64,000 bases of DNA from Sporosarcina sp. P34 (GTDB lineage Bacteria > Bacillota > Bacilli > Bacillales_A > Planococcaceae). The translations under genes were made by a program, and so were the position numbers. Every line of letters starts with the position of its first letter. Position 1 is the first letter of the stretch. Location: assembly GCF_002743375.1 (NCBI RefSeq), contig NZ_PDZC01000001.1, positions 664,558-728,557 of the forward strand, in the 5' to 3' direction. Shown in pieces: positions 27,932 through 37,117 of this stretch. Below the pieces are notes generated by a model that did no database searches, had not been told where the DNA came from, and saw only the letters and a program-made list of their open reading frames with translations.

Positions 27932-28999
27932 TCAATCAAATGTCAAAACAATTCGTCCGTTAATTTGCCCTTTGACCATTTTATCCAGCACCGTGTTGAC
28001 TTCGGAAAGAGGAGCTGTTTCGATTTGAGCTTTTACTTTTCCACGGGCGGCAAAGTCTAAAGCTTCTTTCATATCGAGGCGTGTGCCGACAATGGAGCCT
28101 TTCACCGTGATCGCATTCAATACTGTGTCAAAAATAGGTATCGGGAGTTCGTCATGTGGAAGTCCAACCGCAACTAGTGTGCCACCGCGCTTAACAGAAC
28201 GGTATGCCTGTTCAAACGGAACTTTTGCGACCGCGACACTGATAGCTGCTTGTACACCACCAACTTGTTGTTGAATAGCTTCGGCAGGATCTTCATTCTT
28301 GCCATTCACTGTGATGTCGGCTCCTAGTTTCTTCGCAAGCTCCAACTTTTCATCCGCAATGTCCACCGCGACCACATTGAAGCCCATTGCTTTAGCATAT
28401 TGTAATGCAACATGACCCAACCCGCCGATACCGTAAATAGCCACCCAATCTCCAGGCTTCGCTCCCGATATTTTCAGCGCTTTATACGTTGTCACACCTG
28501 CACATAGAATCGGTGCTGCTTCAACGGAACTTAAATTATCAGGAATTTTCGCTACATAATCTGCTGCTGCTAGGCAATATTCTGCGTAGCCGCCATCGAC
28601 TGAATACCCACCATTTTCTTGATCGTGACAAAGTGTCTCTTTACCGTCAAGGCAATAATCACACTCACCGCATGCGGAGTAAAGCCAAGGAATCCCGACG
28701 CGATCTCCGACTTTTACGGATGTTACATTTGGTCCGATCGCCTCTACAATACCAACACCTTCATGGCCGGGAATCAAAGGAAGTTTCGGTTTGACGGGCC
28801 AGTCCCCATTAATCGCATGTAAGTCAGTGTGACAAACGCCACAAGCTTCCATTTTAACTAACGCTTGACCGACACCTGGTGTTGGTTTTGACGTATCCTC
28901 AATTTGTAACTCTGTTTGGAATTCCTTGACGATGGCTGCTTTCATTGTCGTTTGTAGTACAGTTCCTTGTGTGTCTTTGTTTTCGATAGCTGATTTCAT
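27932..28999 (-). CDS. adhP: Zinc-dependent alcohol dehydrogenase (AdhP type)
   Basis: 355 residues. Catalytic zinc site [10 protein letters not shown] and PGHEGVG, four-cysteine structural zinc lobe ([15 protein letters not shown]), and NAD-binding [17 protein letters not shown]. It interconverts primary alcohols and aldehydes with NAD. The N-terminus has an 18-residue extension before MKAAIVKEF, but GGGAGGAATCATTC before ATG 28999 supports the long start. Between this gene and 29340 only AT-rich sequence is seen. Confidence 0.93.
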   Translation of the reverse strand: MKSAIENKDTQGTVLQTTMKAAIVKEFQTELQIEDTSKPTPGVGQALVKMEACGVCHTDLHAINGDWPVKPKLPLIPGHEGVGIVEAIGPNVTSVKVGDRVGIPWLYSACGECDYCLDGKETLCHDQENGGYSVDGGYAEYCLAAADYVAKIPDNLSSVEAAPILCAGVTTYKALKISGAKPGDWVAIYGIGGLGHVALQYAKAMGFNVVAVDIADEKLELAKKLGADITVNGKNEDPAEAIQQQVGGVQAAISVAVAKVPFEQAYRSVKRGGTLVAVGLPHDELPIPIFDTVLNAITVKGSIVGTRLDMKEALDFAARGKVKAQIETAPLSEVNTVLDKMVKGQINGRIVLTFD

Positions 29000-29340
29000 G
29001 AATGATTCCTCCCTTTTCTTGTGTACAATGTGACATAGTGCAACAGCGTGTCAATAATGAAAGCGCGTTACTATAGGGGACTATTATGAAAAATCATCAT
29101 GATGTACGTCAAACAAGATACTGTGAATATTCGCGATCGTTTGACGCGAGACACCCTCTCATTAAGGACGTTTATCTGCTTGGCTGAAGAAGTGTTAACA
29201 ACTTATTAACATAAGTCTCACTGAGTATAGCAAAATGCCTCTTAAATGTAAACTATTTTCCAAATTATACACAAAGCGACAAAATACTATCTGATTCATA
29301 TAGTTGTAGCTTCATGCAGTGCTTCAAAACGCATATCAAA

Positions 29341-29524
29341 ATCGAATTCTTAAAATAAAATTCCTTATACCTACAGCTTGTTCATTTTCACACAATTCAA
29401 TTTTCTCATTTTGACGATTTTCTGCTTCTGTCATATGCTAATTTCAAAACAGTCACTAACAGAACAGTTAGAAAAATCATCGGAAAAATGATATGCTTTA
29501 TTCTAAGAAGTGTGAGGAAAGCAC
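29341..29524 (+). repeat. Conserved upstream region of Rpn copy A
   Basis: About 180 bp nearly identical in layout to 39787-39971: the blocks CACAATTCAATTT, TTTTGACGATTTTCTG, TGTCATATGCT, then CTAACAGAACAGTTAG (29456-29471), a TATGCT -10-like box, and AAGAAGTGTGAGGAAA with the ribosome site. The inverted repeat CTAAC/GTTAG may be an operator or element end. Confidence 0.75.
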
Positions 29525-30481
29525 ATGAACAAACGAGCGATGAAACGGATCTATGTAAAGAATTTAGTAGATTTGAAAATCGATTTTGCGTTTAAAGAAC
29601 TATTCGGAAGTAGGAAAAACAAAGCGATTACCATTATTTTTCTGAATGCCATTCTCAAACGAACTGGCAGGAATTCAATTAAAGAAGTCACATTTATAAA
29701 TCCTGAAATCGGCGCGGAATATGAAAACGACAAACTATCACGTCTGGATATTCTAGTCACTACACAAGATCAGCATCAGATCAATATTGAAATGTAATTC
29801 ACGAATCAATATGATATGGTCAATCGCAGTGTGTATTATTGGGCTAGATTATACAGTGGACAAAACAAAAAAGGAATGGCATATCATACACTCCAGCCTA
29901 CCATTATGATGAACATACTGAACTTTGACTTGATTTCGGAAACGGATGGATATCATACGACGTATCACTTACATGAAGATGAAAAGAAATTTCGTATAGC
30001 CGATGGGTTGGAACTACATTTCATTGAAATCCCTAAGCTGCTTGCACATTGGTATGATGAAAAGTTGGATCCTTGGAATGATGTATTGGTTCGCTGGTTG
30101 CTTCTATTAAGTATCGTAGACCAAAGAAAACAACATATTTATGAAGATATTTACAAAGAACTGGAGGCGATTGCGGTGACTGACAAACATTTGCAAGAGG
30201 CATTTACAAGTTGGAACGAAATGAGTTTGGATTCAGACGGACGAGTTGCCTATGAAGTTCGCTTAAAACAAGTTCTAGATCAGGAAGCAGCGGTAAATGA
30301 AGCGAAGTGGCGAGAAGAGAAGGCTAGGAAGGAAGGAATAGAGAAGGGGAAAACAGTTGAAAAAGAACAAATAGCACGTAATCTTCTACTGAAAAAACTA
30401 GATATAGAAATCGTGGCTGAAACAACGGAGTTATCATTAGAGCGTGTACAAGAGTTGAAAGCGGAATTAGAACTGCAATAA
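29525..30481 (+). pseudogene. Rpn-type recombination-promoting nuclease, copy A, nonsense codon at catalytic Gln
   Basis: A PD-(D/E)XK transposase-family gene about 85% similar to the intact copy at 39972. The frame is open across 318 codons except for TAA at 29795-29797, codon 91. By alignment this replaces the Gln of the active-site pattern D-x13-E-x-Q (LDILVTTQ...NIEMQ in copy B). The rest reads normally (MVNRSVYYWARLYS, LHFIEIPKLLAHWYDEKLDP). Copies of this family promote RecA-independent recombination in E. coli. A terminator follows at 30508. Confidence 0.88.
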
Positions 30482-30507
30482 CACGCGTCTTGATGTGAGG
30501 TAAATGG

Positions 30508-30558
30508 AAAAGACGTCTACTTTTGACCTTTAACAGGTTGGGTGTGGACGTCTTTTTT
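30508..30558 (+). terminator. Terminator of Rpn copy A
   Basis: AAAAGACGTC (30508-30517) pairs with GACGTCTTTT (30547-30556), followed by T. The same hairpin type follows Rpn copy B, and a relic of it is at 31546. Confidence 0.85.
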
Positions 30559-30564
30559 GATAGG

Positions 30565-30616
30565 AAGATTTTCACCAAACGCACCGGACGACAGCGTTCT
30601 ATCCAACGTGCGTGCC
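30565..30616 (-). pseudogene. Fragment of a MOSC gene
   Basis: AAGATTTTCACCAAACGCAC... is about 85% identical over 52 bp to 27346-27397 inside the MOSC gene. It has no neighbours of that gene and is joined directly to the terminator of Rpn copy A. Confidence 0.75.
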
Positions 30617-30695
30617 AAATAGCTGGACATGGCAATGAATCAAGGTATGTATGCATGTAGAAAGGGAATGCTGAAAACCTAGGAGCGTGAATAAG

Positions 30696-31277
30696 ATGAA
30701 TTCTAGTTGTTCAGCAAGTTGGCGGGAAGATCCGACGCCAAAAAGTCAGCAAGCTTGCCAAGAGTGTGGGCTATATAACCAAGGTTCTCGTATGGTTTGG
30801 GGAGAAGGAAATCCGAAAGCGTCGATCATGATCATTCTTGATAATCCGGGCGCACTAGAAGATCGTGAAGGGAATCGAATGGTTTGCGGAACGCGCCAAA
30901 CTTTACGACAGACCCTATCGACTGTGGGTTTAGAGGAAGAGGTGCTGTACGTGACATATATTCTGAAACGACGGCCCCTTCGTAATTATGACAAAGAGAG
31001 AGTGCGATCCATTTGCATTCGTCATCTAGAAGCTCAATTAGACCAACAACAACCTTCCCTTGTCGTCTGTTTAGGCAATGTAGCGGTTCAATCATTTTTT
31101 CAACATCCTGAAGTGGATGTCAAAGGCTTGCGTGGAGAATGGCATGAAGTGAGGGGATTTAAAACAGCAGTTGCGTATCATCCCCTTGCAGTAAGACGCC
31201 GTCCCAATCTAGCGACAATGTTTGAGGAAGATTTATCGTTTGTCGCGAGGGCATTTCGTGAGTTGAACAGGGTATAA
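30696..31277 (+). CDS. Uracil-DNA glycosylase superfamily protein (family 4/5-like, altered motifs)
   Basis: 193 residues. The motif VWGEGNPKASIMIILDNPGALEDREG aligns with GEGNP...GEAPGxxED of family 4 enzymes, LGNVAVQSFF with the mid-motif, and YHPLAVRR with the HPSA motif. Differences are notable: the acidic GE before PG is DN here, KCRPP is KRRPL, so one of the four iron-sulfur cysteines is missing although CQEC and a later Cys remain. It may act on another damaged base or be a non-catalytic DNA-binding form. AGGAG at 30681 supports ATG 30696. Confidence 0.7.
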   Translation: MNSSCSASWREDPTPKSQQACQECGLYNQGSRMVWGEGNPKASIMIILDNPGALEDREGNRMVCGTRQTLRQTLSTVGLEEEVLYVTYILKRRPLRNYDKERVRSICIRHLEAQLDQQQPSLVVCLGNVAVQSFFQHPEVDVKGLRGEWHEVRGFKTAVAYHPLAVRRRPNLATMFEEDLSFVARAFRELNRV

Positions 31278-31419
31278 TGTTTATTTCTAATCGGCAACTA
31301 CGCCGTCCATGCAGAAATAGATAGAGGGTATGTACAAAGCAACTAGAAGGCTGGTATGGAATCAGCATTTTGTCTGACTCGTGCCAGCTAATTTCTCTTT
31401 GACCTACTGATTGTTTCAC

Positions 31420-31515
31420 TACTTTGCGTTGTGTAACTTTTTGGAATTGACGAATGAAAGTATGATGATAATCGATGGGGAGAAAATCAATCAGAAAAAG
31501 ATCACTTGGCAGCTG
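31420..31515 (+). pseudogene. Fragment of an amino acid ABC transporter ATPase gene
   Basis: Translation gives [20 protein letters not shown] followed by KK, matching [22 protein letters not shown] of the ATPase at 22982. DNA identity is high around TTTTTGGAATTGAC (31438-31451). Only about 30 codons remain. Confidence 0.75.
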
Positions 31516-31545
31516 TGTAGCGATAGACACTTTCCAACCTATACA

Positions 31546-31602
31546 TTGAAAGACGTCTACTCTTGACCCATCGCAGGGTAGGAAATAGGCGCCTTTTCCA
31601 TG
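31546..31602 (+). pseudogene. Relic of the 3' end of an Rpn element
   Basis: GAAAGACGTCTACTCTTGACC matches GAAAAGACGTCTACTTTTGACC after Rpn copy A with few changes, again followed by a decayed second arm and a T run, without any gene before it. Confidence 0.6.
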
Positions 31603-31981
31603 TATAGGTAAAAGTTTTATGACGTAAATCCTGTAACTTTCGCAATATGAACTATTTTTATTCATCCAATAATTAAGGTGGATAGGATAAAAATGGGAAA
31701 TGACAATTAGGGATATCGCTAATAGTATTCTGAGTAAAAATCATGTATATTGTGTCTGTAGTCAATTATATTTAGGTTCGTCCACTTTTACTTATTACTT
31801 TGTACTTAATTTCATGCATTTATTCACATTATATTAAGTGTATTATTCTTAACTTTTAGTAATGAAAGTCTTTTGCACTATGCCATTAGACAGAAAATTA
31901 TTTTACTTATTATTATGAAGGAAATTTAAGAAGTACAGATAGTTTTTACATCAACTATAATTCGATAAGGCGGCGATTTAT

Positions 31982-32239
31982 TTGAACGATTTTGGAAATC
32001 ACTTGCATATGTTACGCAAACAAGCACAGATGTCTTTACGTTATTTAGCAGAGCGCGTGAATCTCAGCTACTCCTTCATTGATTCTTTGGAAAAAGGAAT
32101 GTATACGCCTACGCGTGAAGTAGTGTGTACATTGGCAGAAGAATTAGAAACAGATGTAGATGAACTGCTGGACTTAGCAGGTTATATGCCGAATGAAACG
32201 GTGAAAAACCTATATGCTTTTTCGAGTGATAGAAAATAA
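31982..32239 (+). CDS. Small XRE-family DNA-binding protein
   Basis: 85 residues. A helix-turn-helix occupies residues ~6-60 (LHMLRKQAQMSLRYLAERV, LSYSFIDSLEKGMYTPT), with the C-terminal DELLDLAGYMP that is common in phage and Bacillus Xre/SlrR-type regulators. It starts with TTG 31982 after AAGGCGGCG. Likely represses its own or a nearby promoter; target unknown. Confidence 0.88.
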   Translation: MNDFGNHLHMLRKQAQMSLRYLAERVNLSYSFIDSLEKGMYTPTREVVCTLAEELETDVDELLDLAGYMPNETVKNLYAFSSDRK

Positions 32240-32403
32240 GATAGAATGATTTTGCTTGAAAGTGATCAACTGAACATGCGCATGTCGCTTGTGTACGTTG
32301 ATCTATCGTCGATCTCATCCTGTCAAACATATGTGGAAAATGCCTTTGTTTTAAAGTGATCGTCACTCTATTCAAATAAGCAGGGGCAGGGTATCGCTTT
32401 TTT

Positions 32404-32440
32404 AAAAAAACCGTTCCCCGATAGTATTCGGTGAACGAGT
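32404..32440 (-). terminator. Terminator of the minus-strand zinc alcohol dehydrogenase gene
   Basis: On the minus strand CGTTCACCGA and TCGGGGAACG arms are followed by a run of T. Confidence 0.8.
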
Positions 32441-32450
32441 TTTACTGGTC

Positions 32451-33593
32451 TTATGGTTTCAAGATGACTTTGATGCATTCATCCTCGTGTTGATAAAATG
32501 TATCATACGCCTTCGAAGCGTCTTCAAGCGGCAAAATATGGGTGATGATATCGGTCGGATCGATTTCTCCATTCGTGATTTTGTCGAACAGCATCGGCAT
32601 ATAATGCACGACCGGTGCTTGACCCATTCGCATATTGACATTGCGTTCAAATAGGAAGCCAAGCGGGAACATATTGTAAAGCGATCCATATACACCCGTC
32701 AGCTGAATGGTGCCGAATTTCCGGACAGACTGATAGGCAATTTCAATGGCGCTCAGAGTACCGCCTTGAACTTTCATTTTCTGTCCGACTTTCTCAAGAA
32801 GATTTTTCTTCCCATCCATGCCGACGCAGTCAATGACAACGTCTGCACCGCCTTTTGTCAACTCTTTCATTTGTTGTCCAATATCATCTACTTCATCGAA
32901 ATTAAATATTTCCACGTTATTTGTCTTCTTCGCGTGCTGCAGTCGGTAGGGTACGTGATCGATTGCGATGACCCGTTTCGCCCCTTTCATCCAGGCAAAT
33001 TTCTGCGTCAATAATCCGACAGGCCCCGAGCCAAGGACAATAACTGTGTCTCCCTTTTTTACACCCGCATGCTCTACGCTCCAGTAAGCTGTCGGAAGAA
33101 TATCGGATAGAAACAACAAGGATTCATCCGGCAGTTCGCAGCTTTCCGGAATAACAAACGGCAGGAAGTTTCCGTAGGGTACGCGTAAATACTCGGCCTG
33201 TCCGCCTGGATAATTACCGTAGCGCTCCGTAAAGCCGAAATAACCGCCCGTGTCCACTTCTTCGTTCGGGTTCGAATTGTCGCACTGGCTCTCCAAGTCA
33301 TGCTGACAGAAGAAACATTCACCGCATGAGACGTTGAAGGGGATGATGACACGGTCGCCTTTCTTCACTTTCGTCACTTCAGGTCCGGCTTCCACAACGA
33401 TACCCATGGGCTCATGGCCGATTACATAGTCTTTATGAGCCGGCAAAGCCCCTACATAAATATGCAAATCCGATCCGCAAATGGCTGTAGAAGTAATTTT
33501 GACGATAATATCATCCGGCTTTTCAATACGTGGGGCCTCTACTTTTTTCACTTTAATGTCTTTTGCGCCTTGATACGTAACTGCTCTCATCAT
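32451..33593 (-). CDS. Zinc-dependent dehydrogenase, formaldehyde-dehydrogenase-like group
   Basis: 380 residues. ICGSDLHIYVG and IGHEPMGIV form the catalytic zinc site; CGECFFCQHDLESQC is the structural lobe (four Cys). The cofactor site is VLGSGPVGLLTQKFAWMKG. Features such as GGYFGFTERYGNYPGGQAEY, and the C-terminal TGVYGSLYNMFPLG, place it with glutathione-independent formaldehyde-dismutase/aldehyde dehydrogenase-like MDR enzymes. AAAGGAGAGG precedes ATG 33593. Substrate not certain. GC content is somewhat higher than its neighbours. Confidence 0.9.
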   Translation of the reverse strand: MMRAVTYQGAKDIKVKKVEAPRIEKPDDIIVKITSTAICGSDLHIYVGALPAHKDYVIGHEPMGIVVEAGPEVTKVKKGDRVIIPFNVSCGECFFCQHDLESQCDNSNPNEEVDTGGYFGFTERYGNYPGGQAEYLRVPYGNFLPFVIPESCELPDESLLFLSDILPTAYWSVEHAGVKKGDTVIVLGSGPVGLLTQKFAWMKGAKRVIAIDHVPYRLQHAKKTNNVEIFNFDEVDDIGQQMKELTKGGADVVIDCVGMDGKKNLLEKVGQKMKVQGGTLSAIEIAYQSVRKFGTIQLTGVYGSLYNMFPLGFLFERNVNMRMGQAPVVHYMPMLFDKITNGEIDPTDIITHILPLEDASKAYDTFYQHEDECIKVILKP

Positions 33594-33657
33594 ATACCAT
33601 CCTCTCCTTTTTTAAACTGTACCCATTTTTAAAATAGTTAATCATCTTTGATTGCTA

Positions 33658-33829
33658 TTATAATTCTGGCTCATTCATTGGTATTGTAGAATGCCGTCTA
33701 TACTTCCCAGCGCAGTTGCACACCAAACGTCCATTCACTTGGTGAGTCCGTTCCTCCGTTTTGATGAAACAGGTAAAGTCCTTAATCCCGGTTGTTGTGA
33801 ACCGATGTATTCCATCTCGTTTTTTAATT
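33658..33829 (-). other. Open stretch without start, upstream of the dehydrogenase gene
   Basis: A minus-strand frame of about 55 codons (including IKDFTCFIKTEERTHQVNGR and LVCNCAGKY) ends at TAA 33660-33658. It lacks a convincing start and could be the C-terminal relic of a gene. No family recognised. The rest of 33594-34397 holds the PAS-like relic and the sigma-54 promoter. Confidence 0.25.
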
Positions 33830-33857
33830 CAGTATAGGGAAAGCCCTAGTCAACAAG

Positions 33858-34110
33858 TCAGCGCCGATTTTTATCTGCTGGCGCACTGAAATGGGAATGT
33901 TTCTCATGCTGGCGAGCCGAATATCTGAAGGCTTCCAGTAACCCCGTTAAAAAATCATCATGGTATCTGCCAATCCCATCATCTTCCTTTATTCCATAAT
34001 GCTTTTCGTAGTTCCGGTTGACGTAGACAATTCCGTTTCAACGTTCAACCTATAGGTTTCGTTAGACGAGTAATGCCGTCTAGTAGGCAGGGATTCCACG
34101 GATAAGTCTA
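33858..34110 (-). pseudogene. Relic of a PAS-domain protein (possibly a sigma-54 activator)
   Basis: Minus-strand translation gives NGIVYVNRNYEKHYGIKEDD, then GIGRYHDDFLTGLLEAF, ending at TGA 33860-33858. VYVNRNYEKHYGIKEDD-x-IGR is the kind of PAS sequence seen at the head of sigma-54-dependent regulators. A frame break (one A missing near 34037) separates it from a compatible upstream stretch (HYSSNETYRLNVE). Neither start nor AAA+ domain is present. Assignment is tentative. Confidence 0.4.
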
Positions 34111-34284
34111 TTTTTCTTGCTCTTTGTTTTCAGGCATTTTCAACACCGTTCTGCTGTTTTACCTGAGTCAATTTTGAAAATACTACGTCTTTTTTGAGTC
34201 TGTTATGACTCGAATTTGAATGAATTGTAATAACGTTATGAAGATAAAACGACAGAGACCTTATTCCTATTGATATTTTACTAG

Positions 34285-34302
34285 TTGGCACGATACTTGC
34301 AT
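34285..34302 (+). promoter_or_regulatory. Sigma-54 (SigL/RpoN) promoter
   Basis: TTGGCAC-GATAC-TTGCAT matches the -24/-12 consensus TTGGCACnnnnnTTGCW at all positions. GAGTC/GACTC inverted repeats at 34175-34211 upstream could be activator sites. It lies about 96 bp before the ferredoxin reductase relic. Confidence 0.85.
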
Positions 34303-34397
34303 TAATATTTGGGAAGATTTTGTGATGAAGCAAAAAGAGGTAATTCCCTAAATTGCTTCGAGCCAAATCGCTCTATATAAAGTAGTTAGTAGGAGGA

Positions 34398-34881
34398 ATG
34401 AACTGGGTAAAACAGCGGAGGTTAGCGACATTACGATTATTGGAGGCGGTCCGGTCGGTTATTGACTGCGTTTTATGCGAGATTTCGGCAAATGTCCGTA
34501 CTGTTCATTGAGAGCCTGCCGTAGCTTGCAGCACTGTATCCTGAAAAGTATATGTATACTAGTGCTGGATTCCCTAAGGTGAGGACTCAGGAGCTGGTGG
34601 ATTATTTGGTTGAACAGATAAATCAATTTGAACCTACCATCTGCTTGGATGAAACGGTGATACAAGTCGACAAAGAAAATGAAGGCGTTTTCAAACGAAC
34701 TACAAAAGTAAATTTGAGTGCATCAGGTTTTGGAGAAGCACCCGTTTCCGTAAGCAATGCCAACGTGTATATCGATCCACCAACGAAAATGCAACCCCTG
34801 CATAGTACTAGCGTTATGAGAGATAAGGAAGAAACTCCAAAAAAGCGACGTCCTAAAATAACTGATTATTTTGATTTTTGA
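34398..34881 (+). pseudogene. Ferredoxin-NADP reductase (YumC type), decayed
   Basis: The start reads DITIIGGGPVG (FAD-binding), then after a missing T LLTAFYARFRQMSVLFIESLP, an in-frame TAG where a Gln is expected, then ALYPEKYMY...[15 protein letters not shown], and finally [19 protein letters not shown] followed by QPLHSTS. About 170 residues from the middle (including the NADP domain) are deleted. A thioredoxin-reductase-like FNR would pass electrons from NADPH to the ferredoxin encoded next. Non-functional now. Confidence 0.88.
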
Positions 34882-34899
34882 AACAGAAGCAGGAGAATG

Positions 34900-35091
34900 A
34901 TGCCATTTACTATGGTGGAACAAAATACTTGTATCGCGTGCCGGATATGTAACCTAGTCGTACCGAACGTATTAGATCATACTGCTGACGGCTTCGTATT
35001 TGCTTTTCTGGATGACAATGAAGGAGTGATTGAAGTACCTGAAGATTTGACTGAAGACTTGGAGGATGCTTTTAGTTGTAGAGGCTATTGA
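34900..35091 (+). pseudogene. 4Fe-4S ferredoxin, C-terminus lost
   Basis: 63 residues. MPFTMVEQNTCIACRICNLV retains the CxxCxxC ligands, followed by the usual acidic stretch (LDDNEGVIEVPEDLTEDLED). The fourth ligand region (normally GCPTxSI) is replaced by AFSCRGY and a stop, so cluster binding is doubtful. It is separated by 18 bp from the FNR relic and shares its presumed sigma-54 promoter. Start ATG 34900 follows CAGGAG. Confidence 0.75.
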
Positions 35092-35308
35092 ACAGCTTAT
35101 AGTACAGAATAAAGTTCTTACACCCACTATGCAAGGAAGCTCCTCCACATCAGGAGTGATCGCTTGACTGCCTGACTTGAGAAATCTAGTACATCACATA
35201 TTTAAGGTAACCTATCGTTGGATTTTCGACACCGATAGTTTTCTTTAATAATGACTCAATATGAAGTAAGATAGGAATGAACTATAGAAGATTTAAGGGA
35301 GTGTATTC

Positions 35309-36925
35309 ATGAGATTTGAGACAATTGATAAAAAGATATTGGCGATTGCTTTGTCTTTGATTGCGGCGTTGACTGTTCCTATTTTAATAAACCCCGTCAA
35401 AGGGACGACGTTTTTAAATACCATCCTCCATTCCATCACAACAAATTTCGGTCCCATGTACTTATGGGTTTGTTTAGGAATATTCGGCTTCTTGCTTTGG
35501 CTAGCTTTTGGCAAGTTGGGCAAAATTCGATTAGGAAACACGAAGCCAGAGTTTTCAACATTTAGCTGGCTAGCATTAATTTTCACTGCTGGAATCGGTT
35601 CAGGTATCATGTATTGGGGAATTATTGAATGGGCGTACTACTATTCCAGCCCACCATACGGTATGGCCGCAGAAACAGTGGAAGCTGCAAGTTTCGCCTC
35701 TACATATGGAATGTTTCACTGGGGATTCTCTGCATGGGCGATCTATTGCGTTCCTTCCATTCCAATCGCCTATGCAGTATATGTCAAAGGTCAAAAATCC
35801 TATCGATTGAGTACAGCGTGCCGTGGAATCATCGGGGATAAAGCGGATGGTTTACTCGGGAAAATCATTGACGTATGCTTCATGTTCGGTCTGATCGGTG
35901 GAATTGGCACATCTTTAGCACTTGGTACTCCTTTGCTCGCTGAAGGAATCCATTCACTCTTTGGTGTTGAGAAAACGCTTACACTTAATTTGATGATTGT
36001 CGTTACATTAATGATCTTTTTCTGTATCTGTCTTTATTTTGGACTGAAAAAAGGATTGAAGCTTTTAAGCGACTGGAATCTTTACTTATATATCGCGATT
36101 GCGATTTTCATCTTCATCTTTGGTCCAACCATGTTTATTATTGCAAGCTTTACGGACAGTGTCGGTGTTCTATTCCAAAACTTCTTTAGAATGAGCCTGT
36201 ACACAGATCCGGTAGGGAAATCAGGATTTAGTAACGCTTGGACCATTTTCTATTGGGGATGGTGGTTCTCGTATGCTCCATTCACAGGTATGTTCGCTGC
36301 TCGAATTTCGAAAGGTCGTACGATTAAAGGTTTAATACTAGGGCAGTTAGTGGGCGGAACATTGGGCTGTTGGTTGGCCTTCGCGATCTTCGGAAACACG
36401 GGGATGTACTTCCAACTAAATAATATTGTGCCTGTACTCGATATCTTACAAAATGAAGGTGCACCTGCCGCTATATTAGCTATCTTGAATGAACTTCCGC
36501 TAGGCGGAGTCGTCATGGTGCTGTATTTACTGATTGCCGCCATTTTCTTAGCGACAACTGTTAACTCGGCTGCTTATACGTTATCAGACGTAGCATCTAT
36601 TAATTTGAAAGAAGGCGAGGAACCAGCACGTTGGTATCGTGTATTCTGGGGAATCGTCCTCACAAGCATCTCCATCGTTCTCATGTACGGTGACGGCTTG
36701 GAGGCTTTACAGACACTTTCCATTATCACGGCATTGCCTCTTGTTTTCATTATGTTATTAATGATTATGTCATTTATGAAATGGGTACGTCAGGGTGAAG
36801 TAGATGGTGTCCATATTTATGATGGTGCACCATTTGACGAGCCGAAAGAGCAGACGGTTGAAATTACGATTGACCGTAGCAGGAAAGAGTCCAGCAGAGT
36901 TGTGGAAAAGGAAAACTTGATTTAA
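35309..36925 (+). CDS. BCCT family transporter (betaine/carnitine/choline)
   Basis: 538 residues with 12 membrane helices. GIGSGIMYWGIIEWAYYYSSPP and the substrate-box sequence FYWGWWFSYAPFTGMFAARISKGRT are the BCCT signatures. It imports or exchanges a trimethylammonium compound. The C-terminal tail is hydrophilic (~45 residues). ATG 35309 follows AAGGGAGTG. It sits 217 bp after the decayed FNR/ferredoxin pair, so an original role in uptake of a compound broken down by a monooxygenase is conceivable, but the monooxygenase genes are absent. Confidence 0.93.
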   Translation: MRFETIDKKILAIALSLIAALTVPILINPVKGTTFLNTILHSITTNFGPMYLWVCLGIFGFLLWLAFGKLGKIRLGNTKPEFSTFSWLALIFTAGIGSGIMYWGIIEWAYYYSSPPYGMAAETVEAASFASTYGMFHWGFSAWAIYCVPSIPIAYAVYVKGQKSYRLSTACRGIIGDKADGLLGKIIDVCFMFGLIGGIGTSLALGTPLLAEGIHSLFGVEKTLTLNLMIVVTLMIFFCICLYFGLKKGLKLLSDWNLYLYIAIAIFIFIFGPTMFIIASFTDSVGVLFQNFFRMSLYTDPVGKSGFSNAWTIFYWGWWFSYAPFTGMFAARISKGRTIKGLILGQLVGGTLGCWLAFAIFGNTGMYFQLNNIVPVLDILQNEGAPAAILAILNELPLGGVVMVLYLLIAAIFLATTVNSAAYTLSDVASINLKEGEEPARWYRVFWGIVLTSISIVLMYGDGLEALQTLSIITALPLVFIMLLMIMSFMKWVRQGEVDGVHIYDGAPFDEPKEQTVEITIDRSRKESSRVVEKENLI

Positions 36926-36973
36926 TTTCAATAGATAGAACAGGCAAGAGAAAACAGTAAATACACACTATCC

Positions 36974-37012
36974 GGGGACCCAATTCGCATATGGATTGGT
37001 GTCCCTTTTTTT
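36974..37012 (+). terminator. Terminator of the BCCT gene
   Basis: GGGGACCCAAT (36974-36984) pairs with ATTGGTGTCCC, followed by TTTTTTT. Confidence 0.92.
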
Positions 37013-37117
37013 GACGGGAAGGGTCATTCAGTAGATCGTCTTGGTCTGGCAACCATTTATTGTTCCTGAAGTATTCAGCTAGACATCAGCGTCATTACGA
37101 GTGTGATGAGCGTGACG

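Larger units (their letters stand above)
31278..31981. other. Gene-poor stretch with relics
   Basis: There is no intact gene in about 700 bases. It contains the ABC ATPase relic and the Rpn 3' relic listed below, then AT-rich sequence leading to the XRE gene. Confidence 0.6.

Noticed and set aside
31651..31665. 168-codon minus-strand frame covering 31159-31665
   Set aside because: It overlaps the UDG-like gene and the relics, and has no domain or start signal.
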